DNA from: CAYRPN01 sp964426135
GTDB taxonomy: Bacteria > Planctomycetota > Phycisphaerae > Phycisphaerales > Phycisphaeraceae
DNA length: 9,676 bases
Direction of reading: 5' to 3'
Assembly: GCA_964426135.1 (NCBI GenBank)
Contig: CAYRPN010000177.1
Span: 1 to 9,676 of the forward strand
Both the position numbers and the translations under genes were made by a program. Each line of letters starts with the position of its first letter. Positions within the stretch are counted from its first letter, which is position 1. The notes under the pieces are model-generated. The model had not been told where the DNA came from, ran no database searches, and saw only the letters and a program-made list of their open reading frames with translations. Positions 1 through 6,873 of the stretch are shown here, one piece after another.

Positions 1-10
1 GCCGCCGCAT

Positions 11-1219
11 TCATGGTCGGGGTGGGGGAGTGAATGGGATATTCAGGATGCCCGTAAGATGATCTCCCGTCCATCGGGTAGTCTCGGTCCACTTTCCCAC
101 ACTCCAGACACGAATGTCTGACGCCTCACCACCGGTAAAGAGCGATGATCCATCCTTGGAAAATGCCACAGCAAACCCCGCCACGTCCTGCTTCATTCCA
201 AAGCCGGTGAGTTTTCCCGTCGTCGCATCCCAAACCGCTGTGAAATGAGGGAATCCGCCCGATGCGAGGTACTTGCCGTCGGGCGAGAATGCCACACGAA
301 GTGCGGCCCCCGGGCAGCCATGCCGCCACTTCTCTTTTGCTGTGGCTATGTCCCAAACTCGGACTGAATTGTCGGTCGAGCTTGTCGCGACGAGCGATTC
401 ATCACGAGAGATCGCGATACCCCAGATTGTGTCATCGTGCTTGCCTATTTCGCGAATGACTGTTTGAGTTGCCAGATTCCATAGGCGCACGACGCCATCG
501 GTGCCGCCCGTGACCGCCCGACGCCCATCCGCCAGCGAACGGACGACCAGAACGCCCTTGGGAGCTTCGAGCAGAAATGAGGGGGTCTTTTCCGTGGTGT
601 TCCCCGGTGCCTCGGGCTTCACGGATGGATTGGTCGTCTGCGACCAATCCACCTTGATGCCGGCATCTTTGAGCCGTCCAAGTTCAAAGATTGCGTCATC
701 GTTCGCCCGATCCAACTCGGCAGCCAAGGCAAAGAGGTATGCAGCAATGACTAGATCCTCGCCTTTCCCATTCTTGTATCGAGAGCCAGTTTCGACAAGT
801 GTCTTGGCGAAATCCGTGTGATTCGGCGTCACCTCACCAATGGCCCCGGGCGTCAACCCGGATCGCAGTCGAGCATGAGCGATGTAACAGCCCCGCTCAG
901 TGGGGTCCAGCGTCAGTGCCAACCTCAACAACCGAGCCGCGGTGTCAACCTCTTTCTGCTCGTTGTAATCGATGCGATTGCGGACGTACCGACCCATCTC
1001 AGCCGCCAGCACAACACGGTCAGCCATCTTCAGGGAAAGCTTTTCAACACCCAGCATCGGCTCCATTTTCTCGGGGTTCGCGTATTTGATGCCAGATTTG
1101 AGAGGTCCCGGCGCGGCCTCCTGGGACCATGCACGGCTACAGATCGCTCCAAGGATCGCTAGACCCAGCGCAGTCCAAATCAAGTCGCACTTTCGTTGGC
1201 GCTTTGCGGAGCCTGCCAT
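11..1219 (-). CDS. Exported helical-repeat/WD40 protein, possibly C-terminally truncated
   Basis: I start this 402-residue protein at 1219 because the ATG has a good ribosome site (GGAGG about 6 bases upstream). It then opens with a signal peptide: basic MAGSAKRQRK, hydrophobic residues about 13-27, likely cleavage near the WSQ-EA sequence. The open frame reaches 1333, but the extra residues have no signal character. Residues about 60-190 are helical and TPR-like, with Ala/Leu-rich helices at about 90-120 and 155-188. Residues about 215-400 form four WD40 repeats ending RLWNL (245-249), RVWDI (287-291), AVWDA (328-332) and RVWSV (370-374). The protein stops just as a fifth repeat begins (TGILNIPFTPPPRP). 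WD40 propellers usually need about seven blades, so the gene may be frameshifted near its end, or the protein may assemble with itself. A periplasmic or surface scaffold role is inferred; no catalytic domain is visible. Confidence 0.8.
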   Translation of the reverse strand: MAGSAKRQRKCDLIWTALGLAILGAICSRAWSQEAAPGPLKSGIKYANPEKMEPMLGVEKLSLKMADRVVLAAEMGRYVRNRIDYNEQKEVDTAARLLRLALTLDPTERGCYIAHARLRSGLTPGAIGEVTPNHTDFAKTLVETGSRYKNGKGEDLVIAAYLFALAAELDRANDDAIFELGRLKDAGIKVDWSQTTNPSVKPEAPGNTTEKTPSFLLEAPKGVLVVRSLADGRRAVTGGTDGVVRLWNLATQTVIREIGKHDDTIWGIAISRDESLVATSSTDNSVRVWDIATAKEKWRHGCPGAALRVAFSPDGKYLASGGFPHFTAVWDATTGKLTGFGMKQDVAGFAVAFSKDGSSLFTGGEASDIRVWSVGKWTETTRWTGDHLTGILNIPFTPPPRP

Positions 1220-1266
1220 TGGAAACCTCCGGGAAACAAGGGCAATCCGTCCAAATGACGAACAGG

Positions 1267-1295
1267 ATTGTAGCAGCAGAGCCGGAAAGGGAGAA
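1267..1295 (-). promoter_or_regulatory. Likely promoter of the WD40-protein gene
   Basis: Read on the minus strand, this is TTCTCC, 17 bases, TACAAT. The -10 hexamer is a close match to TATAAT, the spacing is ideal and the -35 is weak. The same hexamers and spacing, with the flanking CT and GC also shared, occur before the tRNA-Pro gene at 5969-5997. Transcription would begin about 40 bases before the chosen ATG at 1219, which supports that start. Confidence 0.5.
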
Positions 1296-1309
1296 GCCGG
1301 CGGACGCCT

Positions 1310-1333
1310 GTGGTTGAGGCTCTGCTCAACCAC
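1310..1333. repeat. Perfect 9-bp inverted repeat (hairpin)
   Basis: GTGGTTGAG (1310-1318) and CTCAACCAC (1325-1333) are exact reverse complements separated by six bases. No T-run follows on either strand, so this is not a typical intrinsic terminator. The right arm continues into sequence related to the repeat at 3107-3127. Confidence 0.6.
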
Positions 1334-1502
1334 GGCCAGGGCAGCCAGCCATCATGCGTGCAGGGAACCATCGACTACCCGTGAGTAGCGTTTGGATACA
1401 GGAGGCTGGTGACTGCGTGCCGGGGTCTCGCAGACTTGACCCCAGCCACCCGTCGGGAGGAACAAGCGAAAAGGCCCGAAAAACAAGGAAAATGGTTAAC
1501 CG

Positions 1503-1526
1503 AGTGACATTCTAGAATGTCTCACT
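1503..1526 (-). terminator. Palindrome after the sulfatase stop, possible terminator
   Basis: ACATTCTAGAATGT at 1507-1520 is a perfect 14-base palindrome. It is flanked by AGTG and CACT, which extend the stem across a small bulge. It lies about 40 bases beyond the sulfatase stop. On the minus strand T-rich tracts follow only after about ten bases, so terminator function is uncertain. A protein-binding site is an alternative. Confidence 0.35.
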
Positions 1527-1566
1527 TGATTGCCCTGCCCTTGTTCGATCGGCCATCGGAACGGAC

Positions 1567-3048
1567 TCACTGCGGCAATTTCCGCTGGTCCAGCCTTTCG
1601 CCTGCCGGCGCGCGCAGGGGCAGATTCAAGCCGCCGGAGGCTTCCAAGGCGTCGAACAGTTTCTTGCGCAATTCGTTAGCCAGTGCCTGGTGCTCCGGAA
1701 CCTCGATCAGGTTGTGACGCTCGCTCGGGTCCAGTTTCAAGTCGTGCAGCGAGTCGATGTCCCAGACGCCGTGGTGATACACGTACTTGTATCGTTCCGT
1801 GCGGATCGCCAGCAGGGTGGGCGTGGCGGGGAAGTTCCATTCCCAGTGATACTCATACAGGATGTGATCGCGCCAGCCTCCCGCGGGCACTTCCTGTCCC
1901 TGCGCCAGCGGCAGCCACGATCGGCCGTCGAACTTGGCGCCAGCCGGCGCTTGGACACCCGCCGCGGCAAGCACGGTCGGTGCGATGTCAATGTTCTGAA
2001 CGAGTTTCTCGACTTTCGTGTCGGGCTTGATCAAGCCAGGCGCCCATGCCAGGAGGGGCACTCGCATCGAAGTCTCAAACGCGTCGCGCTTGTCGTAAAA
2101 GCCGTGCTCGCCCAGGTGGAAGCCGTTGTCGCCCATGTAGACGACCATCGTGTTGCCGGCGAGCTTTGAGCGATCGAGATAATCGAGCAGCCTGCCGACG
2201 TTCTCATCCACGCTGTGGACCGCCTCGGCGTAGGAGCGATACAGGGCGTCGAAGTCGGGCACCGGATCATCGTCGAACTTGCCCGTCTCCATGTGGTCGA
2301 TGCCGTGGATGGAATAGCGACGCTCCTTCACCCACTTGGGCTGGGTGCGGTAGTTCTGCTCCGTGCGGGCCATCGTCGGCGGATAGGAAATGGGCTTGCC
2401 GGCATAGCGCCCCTTGTGCCGGGGCGCGGGCTGGAACGGAAAATGCGGGGCTTTGAATGAGAGGTAAAGAAAAAATCGCTTGTCGACGGCGCGTTCCTTG
2501 TCGAGCCATTGAATGGCCTGATTCGTGAGTACGTCGGCGTCGTAGCCTTCGACCTTGCGGCGCTGGCCGTTGATGTTCAGCTCCGGGTCCATGTAGACAC
2601 CCTGGCCTTTGAAGCTGACCCAGTGATCGAAGCCGGGGCGCGGCCTGTCATCGTCGTGGCCCATGTGCCACTTGCCCACGAACGCCGTCAGGTAGCCCGC
2701 CTTCTGGAGATACTGCGGAAAAAACACCGTGCCCGCCGGCTCCGGCCGCTGGTTATCGACGATCTGGTGACGGTGCATGTACTGGCCGGTGAGAATCGAA
2801 GCCCGGCTCGGCGAGCAAAGCGAGGTGGACACGAACGCATTGGCAAAGTGCACGCCTTCGCGGGCCATGCGATCGAGTGCCGGCGTCTCAAGCCACCGGG
2901 GCGCGCCGGGATGAAATCCCATGAAGTCGTAGCGGTGATCGTCGGACAGGATGAAGATGACATTGCGGGCAGGCGGATCGGCTGCGTGGGAAAACACGGC
3001 AAAAGCCGGGGCGATCATGGAAGCCATCAACAGGAGCATCCATCGCAT
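1567..3048 (-). CDS. Exported S1-family sulfatase (N-acetylglucosamine-6-sulfatase/iduronate sulfatase-like)
   Basis: Predicted to hydrolyse sulfate esters of a polysaccharide or glycan outside the cytoplasm. I start at 3048 (493 residues): the ATG follows GTGAGG at good spacing and gives a signal peptide (MRWMLLLMASMIAPAFAVFSHA, then ADPP). The frame is open to 3114, but the extra 22 residues would spoil the signal. Active-site residues seen: metal-binding Asp36-Asp37 (SDDH), CSPSR at 78-82 whose Cys78 would become formylglycine, Lys126 and His128 in GKWH, Lys199 and His202 in FKAPH, Asp307-Asn308 in MGDNG, and Lys320 in YDKR. The set is complete and the length is normal for the family. A C-terminal subdomain (about 418-472) ends the fold. 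The GFHLGEHGFYDKR segment resembles GlcNAc-6-sulfatases, but the substrate cannot be fixed by reading. Activity requires a formylglycine-generating enzyme, which is not in this window. Confidence 0.93.
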   Translation of the reverse strand: MRWMLLLMASMIAPAFAVFSHAADPPARNVIFILSDDHRYDFMGFHPGAPRWLETPALDRMAREGVHFANAFVSTSLCSPSRASILTGQYMHRHQIVDNQRPEPAGTVFFPQYLQKAGYLTAFVGKWHMGHDDDRPRPGFDHWVSFKGQGVYMDPELNINGQRRKVEGYDADVLTNQAIQWLDKERAVDKRFFLYLSFKAPHFPFQPAPRHKGRYAGKPISYPPTMARTEQNYRTQPKWVKERRYSIHGIDHMETGKFDDDPVPDFDALYRSYAEAVHSVDENVGRLLDYLDRSKLAGNTMVVYMGDNGFHLGEHGFYDKRDAFETSMRVPLLAWAPGLIKPDTKVEKLVQNIDIAPTVLAAAGVQAPAGAKFDGRSWLPLAQGQEVPAGGWRDHILYEYHWEWNFPATPTLLAIRTERYKYVYHHGVWDIDSLHDLKLDPSERHNLIEVPEHQALANELRKKLFDALEASGGLNLPLRAPAGERLDQRKLPQ

Positions 3049-3106
3049 GTCAACCTCACTCAATTGGGAAAAGAATCCGTCAACGCCGGGGGCTGCGGTG
3101 CAGGCC

Positions 3107-3127
3107 CTGCTCAACCCCAGCCACCCG
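3107..3127. repeat. Short dispersed repeat, related to 1322-1331 and 1439-1452
   Basis: The first ten bases (CTGCTCAACC) recur at 1322-1331. The last fourteen (ACCCCAGCCACCCG) recur at 1439-1452. The two halves are separated by about 100 bases at the other site, which suggests a degraded repeat family in the intergenic DNA around the sulfatase. Confidence 0.5.
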
Positions 3128-3180
3128 CCCTGCGAATGAGTCCGCGATCACCCAACCGCGGCAACACCTAGCAATGAAAT

Positions 3181-3356
3181 CGAAATAACTTCCCGATTTT
3201 CAGTGATCGAACTCCCCTCCCTTTTAGGGAGGGGCAGGGGGAGGGTCGGGCAAACAGCCTGATTTCATGCACAATCATGCAGTGCGCCCGACCCTCCCCT
3301 AACCCCTCCCTGGGAGGGAGGGGAATCGAAAACGACCAAGTCGGGAACTTATTTCG
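3181..3356. repeat. Paired G-rich palindromic elements in inverted orientation
   Basis: Two related 71-base units face each other across a 34-base spacer: 3181-3251 and the reverse complement of 3286-3356. Each begins with CGAAATAA, continues through TTCCCGA and a variable stretch, then a small hairpin (CCCCTCCCT, short loop, AGGGAGGGG), and ends with a G-run block and GGGTCGGGC. The arrangement resembles BIME-type pairs of REP elements. The whole unit could fold into a long cruciform or RNA hairpin after the stop codon of the upstream minus-strand gene. A third copy lies at 9625-9676. Confidence 0.8.
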
Positions 3357-3371
3357 GTCCCGTTCCTTACT
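3347..3371. repeat. 25-base repeat, copy 1 (copy 2 at 4319-4343)
   Basis: This stretch matches 4319-4343 at 23 of 25 positions in the same orientation (core TTCGGTCCCG, end TCCTTACT). It forms the outer edge of the inverted pair at 3181-3356. It also contains the TAA stop (3367-3369, minus strand) of the neighbouring gene, so the element abuts or has formed that gene's end. Confidence 0.75.
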
Positions 3372-3996
3372 TCGCCGGCGCCGGCGCCGGCGCGGGCAGG
3401 AGCCGCCACACGGGGCCGATGGCGGACCATTGTTTGCCGTCCCAGTAGAAGAGATGGAATTTCATGCCGGCGTCCTGGCCCGGAACGAGGAACTCGACCT
3501 CGTAGTAAGTCGTCTTCGGCCGCAGCACCAGCTCCGCGACGCGGCGCGCGCCGCCGGGGAACTCGTTGTAGGCGACCGATCCCTTCTCATACTTGATGAT
3601 TTCTTCCGTCGTGGCGCCGTGAACCTGCACATCGGTCTGCTCGGCCTTGCAGAGCGTCGCGATGCCTTCGGGCTTGCTCGCCATGGCGGTGCGAAGCCCC
3701 TGGTGCATCGCGAGAATCTTCGTCTTCGTTTCCGCTGCCACATCATCCTTCATGCCCGCCTTCGCCCGGTCCTCATCCGGAACGGTGCCGGCAAAGAGGG
3801 CGGCTGCGGCTTTCAAGTCTTTCTTGACGTGGATCAACTGGTGCACCTGCTGCAAAAGAGCCTTGAGATTCTCCGGCTTGTTCTCCTGCTTGAACGCGGC
3901 GGCCTCCTCCGCAAGCGCGGCGGAAACGGAACCCAGCAGGACGCAGGCAACCACGCAGAGAGGAATGCGGATGCGATGAAACACGTTGGCCTCCAT
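3367..3996 (-). CDS. Exported hypothetical protein
   Basis: I do not recognise the family. From the ATG at 3996 the product has 209 residues and opens with a clear signal peptide (basic HRIR, hydrophobic core about 11-27, ALA before residue 30). The frame is open to 4104 and includes another ATG at 4035, but only the 3996 start puts the signal at the N-terminus; its ribosome site is weak. Residues about 35-110 are helical and Lys/Ala-rich. Residues about 130-198 look beta-rich (TYYEVEFLVPG, MKFHLFYWDGKQWSAIGPVW). The tail is a Pro-Ala repeat (PAPAPAPAK) encoded by a GGCGCC-rich tract. It probably acts in the periplasm. The sulfatase lies downstream on the same strand, but the repeats between them make an operon doubtful. 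Confidence 0.75.
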   Translation of the reverse strand: MEANVFHRIRIPLCVVACVLLGSVSAALAEEAAAFKQENKPENLKALLQQVHQLIHVKKDLKAAAALFAGTVPDEDRAKAGMKDDVAAETKTKILAMHQGLRTAMASKPEGIATLCKAEQTDVQVHGATTEEIIKYEKGSVAYNEFPGGARRVAELVLRPKTTYYEVEFLVPGQDAGMKFHLFYWDGKQWSAIGPVWRLLPAPAPAPAK

Positions 3997-4110
3997 TGGC
4001 AAGCGGGGGTTCGAACGGTGATTGTCCAGTTGCATCCTGGCCGGCGAACAGCGCGGGCCAGGCGCCCCAAAGTCTACACCATCGCCCCCGGCAAGTGCCT
4101 TCATGCACTT

Positions 4111-4212
4111 AGGAGCCGTGCAGGATCAACATCGCATGTGGGACGACTTTCCAAGTCGTCCGCCTGGGAGCGAAGCGATTCGAATCTGCGGAGTTAATGT
4201 TGCACGGCTCCT
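4111..4212. repeat. Nested palindromic element
   Basis: The outer arms AGGAGCCGTGCA (4111-4122) and TGCACGGCTCCT (4201-4212) are perfect reverse complements. AACAT and ATGT next to them can extend the pairing across a small bulge. Inside is a perfect 9-bp hairpin, GGACGACTT (4141-4149) and AAGTCGTCC (4153-4161), with a 3-base loop. This looks like a non-coding miniature element rather than a terminator, because no T-run follows. Confidence 0.65.
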
Positions 4213-4343
4213 TAGGAACGGGCCCGAAATCACTTCGCGAATTGGCGGTCCTCCATTTAGCCGGCGGGCTTGCCCGCCGAGGGCGTCTCGACGGGCAAGC
4301 CCGCCGGCTAAATGGGGGACTTACTTCGGTCCCGCTCCTTACT
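4213..4343. repeat. Composite palindromic element with 24-bp perfect arms
   Basis: The core arms 4253-4276 and 4292-4315 are perfect 24-base reverse complements around a 15-base loop. Pairing continues outward to 4248 and 4320 with a single G-U position. Outside this, 4213-4234 is a degenerate inverted copy of the right edge at 4319-4343. That right edge is the same 25-base repeat found at 3347-3371. There is no T-run and no coding potential. It resembles a MITE-like or REP-like element inserted upstream of recA. Confidence 0.75.
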
Positions 4344-4479
4344 GGAGCAAGGGGAACGCGCGGGACAAGCCCAGCCCTCTCGCCTCATCCCGCACCTCCT
4401 TCCGCAGCCTGTCCCGCCCTGCTTTTTCCACCGTCATTCCACCACCCGAACATTTTCCAACATTTTCTAAAGCCGGGCC

Positions 4480-4509
4480 TTGACAGAACCCGAACATCTA
4501 TGGTACCCT
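4480..4509 (+). promoter_or_regulatory. Candidate recA promoter
   Basis: TTGACA (4480-4485) is a perfect -35 hexamer. The best -10 at 18 bases is TACCCT (4504-4509), a weak match. The 9-base word CCCGAACAT occurs upstream of the -35 (4445-4453) and again inside the spacer (4489-4497). The 10-base near-repeat AACATTTTCC/AACATTTTCT sits in tandem at 4449-4468. GAAC is the half-site of GAAC-N4-GTTC LexA boxes, but I see no complete box, so SOS control is only a possibility. Confidence 0.45.
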
Positions 4510-4562
4510 AACTTTCGCCAACCCTGAATATCGCTGCGAACACCCACCCTTTGACGCTCCAC

Positions 4563-4568
4563 AGGAGG
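4563..4568 (+). promoter_or_regulatory. recA ribosome binding site
   Basis: AGGAGG lies six bases before the ATG at 4575. It is the strongest Shine-Dalgarno in the window and decides the recA start, favouring the long N-terminus over the in-frame ATG at 4656. Confidence 0.8.
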
Positions 4569-4574
4569 CTTATT

Positions 4575-5774
<1,200 letters not shown>

Positions 5775-5827
5775 AGAAGGCCAGCGCGGACAAACGGATC
5801 ATGGGCGGGCAAGACAGGTCGAGCGAC

Positions 5828-5906
5828 CATGACTTGTCAGAGCCGGGCGTTGTGAGTCCGGCTCGCTGAAGCCGGCTCGATGCCGACGAAGCGAAACGCC
5901 GCGCGG
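5828..5906. repeat. ~80-base dispersed repeat, copy A
   Basis: This copy matches 6289-6366 in the same orientation at about 63 of 79 positions. The shared words include CTTGTCAGAGCCGG, TCCGG, GCGAAAC and GCGCGG. It lies between recA and the tRNA gene. Internal GAGCCG/CGGCTC pairs allow small stems. The rest of the 255-base gap up to the tRNA holds only the tRNA promoter. Confidence 0.75.
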
Positions 5907-5968
5907 TTGGCTCGCGCTGTCAGCCGAGGCCGCCTTGCATCCCAATTCTCCAGCACGTTGCCTTGGCC

Positions 5969-5997
5969 TTCTCCCTCGCCCCGCGATCGGCTACAAT
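5969..5997 (+). promoter_or_regulatory. Likely promoter of the tRNA-Pro gene
   Basis: TTCTCC, 17 bases, TACAAT, ending 32 bases before the tRNA 5' end. The -10 is good and the -35 poor. The same hexamers, spacing and flanking CT/GC bases occur on the minus strand before the WD40 gene (1295-1267). Confidence 0.55.
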
Positions 5998-6029
5998 CCC
6001 CTGCCGCCCTTGGGCGTGCACCAACCGCT

Positions 6030-6104
6030 CGGGGTGTAGCTCAGCTTGGCTAGAGCGCCTGCTTTGGGTGCAGGAAGTCGTCGGTTCAAATCCGGCCACC
6101 CCGA
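6030..6104 (+). tRNA. tRNA-Pro (anticodon TGG)
   Basis: The cloverleaf is complete. The acceptor arms CGGGGTG (6030-6036) and CACCCCG (6097-6103) pair, with discriminator A at 6104. The D stem is GCTC/GAGC. The anticodon stem CCTGC/GCAGG encloses the loop TTTGGGT, giving anticodon TGG, which reads proline CCN codons. The T arm is GTCGG-TTCAAAT-CCGGC. The CCA end is not encoded and would be added after transcription. The gene has its own promoter-like sequence and terminator, so it is probably transcribed alone. Confidence 0.96.
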
Positions 6105-6118
6105 TTTTCTTTCACTTT

Positions 6119-6157
6119 GGCCGTTCCGCGATATCGCGGAACGGCCATTTTTCTTTT
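6119..6157 (+). terminator. Intrinsic terminator of the tRNA-Pro gene
   Basis: A perfect 28-base palindrome at 6119-6146 (arms GGCCGTTCCGCGAT and its complement) is followed at once by ATTTTTCTTTT (6147-6157). It begins 15 bases after the tRNA end. This is a textbook rho-independent terminator. Confidence 0.92.
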
Positions 6158-6288
6158 CCAGACAAGACCTTGCCCGGCGTGATTGAGAATTCGTGCCGCG
6201 TGGATCGAGCGAGCCACGACGGCGGGTTTGTTCTCACGGGTTCGGCCGCCGCGTCCAAGATGATTCAGGTTCATCCGGCAAGTGCGCA

Positions 6289-6366
6289 CATGTCTTGTCA
6301 GAGCCGGAGTCTGTGACTCCGGTTTGCCGAGCCGGGTCGATCCCGGCGAGGCGAAACTCGGCGCGG
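6289..6366. repeat. ~80-base dispersed repeat, copy B
   Basis: This is a direct repeat of 5828-5906 at about 80% identity. Within it, GGAGTCTGTGACTCCGG can fold as a short stem. The end nearest the tRNA recurs in inverted orientation at 6437-6470. Confidence 0.75.
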
Positions 6367-6403
6367 CGGACCCTCGTGGAACCGGAAATACAGGGCGCGA
6401 ATA

Positions 6404-6436
6404 CGATTTGAAGCGGCATTGAGCCGCTTCAAATCG
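6404..6436. repeat. Perfect 14-bp hairpin between inverted repeat copies
   Basis: CGATTTGAAGCGGC (6404-6417) and its exact complement (6423-6436) flank the 5-base loop ATTGA. No T-run follows on the plus strand, so it is better read as the centre of a repeat element than as a terminator. Confidence 0.7.
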
Positions 6437-6470
6437 ACCGGAGTCACAGACGCCGGCTCTGTTCAAGACT
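6437..6470. repeat. Inverted partial copy of the dispersed repeat (copy C)
   Basis: Its reverse complement reads GTCTTGAACAGAGCCGG followed by CGTCTGTGACTCCGG. This matches the first ~35 bases of copy B (from 6292) apart from a small insertion and a few changes. Copies B and C therefore face each other across the hairpin at 6404-6436. Confidence 0.65.
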
Positions 6471-6525
6471 CCGACACGCCCATGTCAACAGTTGTCGAGT
6501 GCGCAAGTGCCGGATGATCCATGAT

Positions 6526-6801
6526 TCAGTGCCTCCTGGTTTGTCCTGCGATGGTGGAATCCTGGTTGGTCTCGCGACTGTGGAATTGAGGAATGCACCA
6601 GGAACGCACCCATGACGATGAGGCGCGCGGCGACCGCATGTCGCATTGATCGATCACCCGGTCAAGGACTTCCTCATGAGCCATCCAACCAATCCAGTCG
6701 AGGCCATCTTCTCTGAAGCCATTCTTCCAGGCGACCTCGAGCGCCGTGCGGCATTCCTCGCGGGCGCCTGCGGTGATGACGTGGCCCTTCGCCGACAGCA
6801 T
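6526..6801 (-). CDS. Doubtful small ORF or gene remnant
   Basis: From an ATG at 6801 the frame encodes 91 residues. The first ~55 (MLSAKGHVITAGAREEC, then a stretch with WKNGFREDGLDWIGWMAHEEVLD) look protein-like, with balanced acidic, aromatic and hydrophobic residues. The last ~35 look like translated non-coding DNA. There is no Shine-Dalgarno, and the frame also runs back to a TTG at 6867. I do not recognise a family. It could be a small gene divergent from the sigma factor or the remnant of a longer gene. Confidence 0.3.
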   Translation of the reverse strand: MLSAKGHVITAGAREECRTALEVAWKNGFREDGLDWIGWMAHEEVLDRVIDQCDMRSPRASSSWVRSWCIPQFHSRETNQDSTIAGQTRRH

Positions 6802-6873
6802 TTTGGCGCCCAACGGCGCTTGGTGCGGTGCGGCTGACGCCCCCAGGGGCCGGGCCCGCGCCGGCAAGTGAGC

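Larger units (their letters stand above)
1220..1566. other. Intergenic region between sulfatase and WD40 gene
   Basis: This 347-base gap holds the ribosome site and likely promoter of the WD40 gene, a 9-bp hairpin at 1310-1333, fragments of a repeat also seen at 3107-3127, and a palindrome just after the sulfatase stop. ACCCCAGCCACCCG at 1439-1452 is identical to 3114-3127, and CTGCTCAACC at 1322-1331 is identical to 3107-3116. GGGGTC (1422-1427) and GACCCC (1438-1443) can form a further small stem. I see no convincing gene here on either strand. Confidence 0.6.
3049..3366. other. Repeat-filled gap upstream of the sulfatase
   Basis: This 318-base gap between two minus-strand genes contains the sulfatase ribosome site, a short dispersed repeat at 3107-3127 and the large inverted pair at 3181-3356. 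I found no convincing promoter for the sulfatase. It is either cotranscribed with the upstream gene through the repeats or uses a promoter I cannot recognise. Confidence 0.6.
3997..4574. other. Divergent intergenic region with repeat elements and the recA promoter
   Basis: This gap separates the minus-strand hypothetical gene from recA. From left to right it contains a nested palindrome at 4111-4212, a second composite palindrome at 4213-4343, about 100 bases with no recognisable feature, and the recA promoter region from about 4445. Small ORFs across it do not look like protein. Confidence 0.6.
6158..6525. other. Gene-free repeat region
   Basis: After the tRNA terminator I see no coding sequence until at least 6526. 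The region holds a second copy of the ~80-base repeat (6289-6366), a strong hairpin (6404-6436) and an inverted partial third copy (6437-6470). Bases 6158-6288 and 6471-6525 contain nothing I can assign. Confidence 0.6.

Noticed and set aside
1220..1333. N-terminal extension of the WD40 protein to 1333
   Set aside because: The extra residues lack signal character, and the ATG at 1219 has a strong ribosome site plus a likely promoter at 1267-1295 that would lie inside the extension.
2509..3171. Plus-strand open frame opposite the sulfatase N-terminus
   Set aside because: It overlaps the sulfatase active-site coding region and has no recognisable domain or start signal.
3181..4343. Repeat cluster as a CRISPR array
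   Set aside because: The repeats are palindromic, few, of different types and unevenly spaced. There are no regular spacers or cas genes.
4360..4427. 8-bp inverted repeat GCGGGACA/TGTCCCGC followed by CTTTTT, as a terminator
   Set aside because: The loop would be about 42 bases and no plus-strand gene ends upstream of it.
5828..6366. Direct repeats around tRNA-Pro as att sites of an integrated element
   Set aside because: The copies do not overlap the tRNA 3' end, they are only ~80% identical, and there is no integrase or cargo between them.
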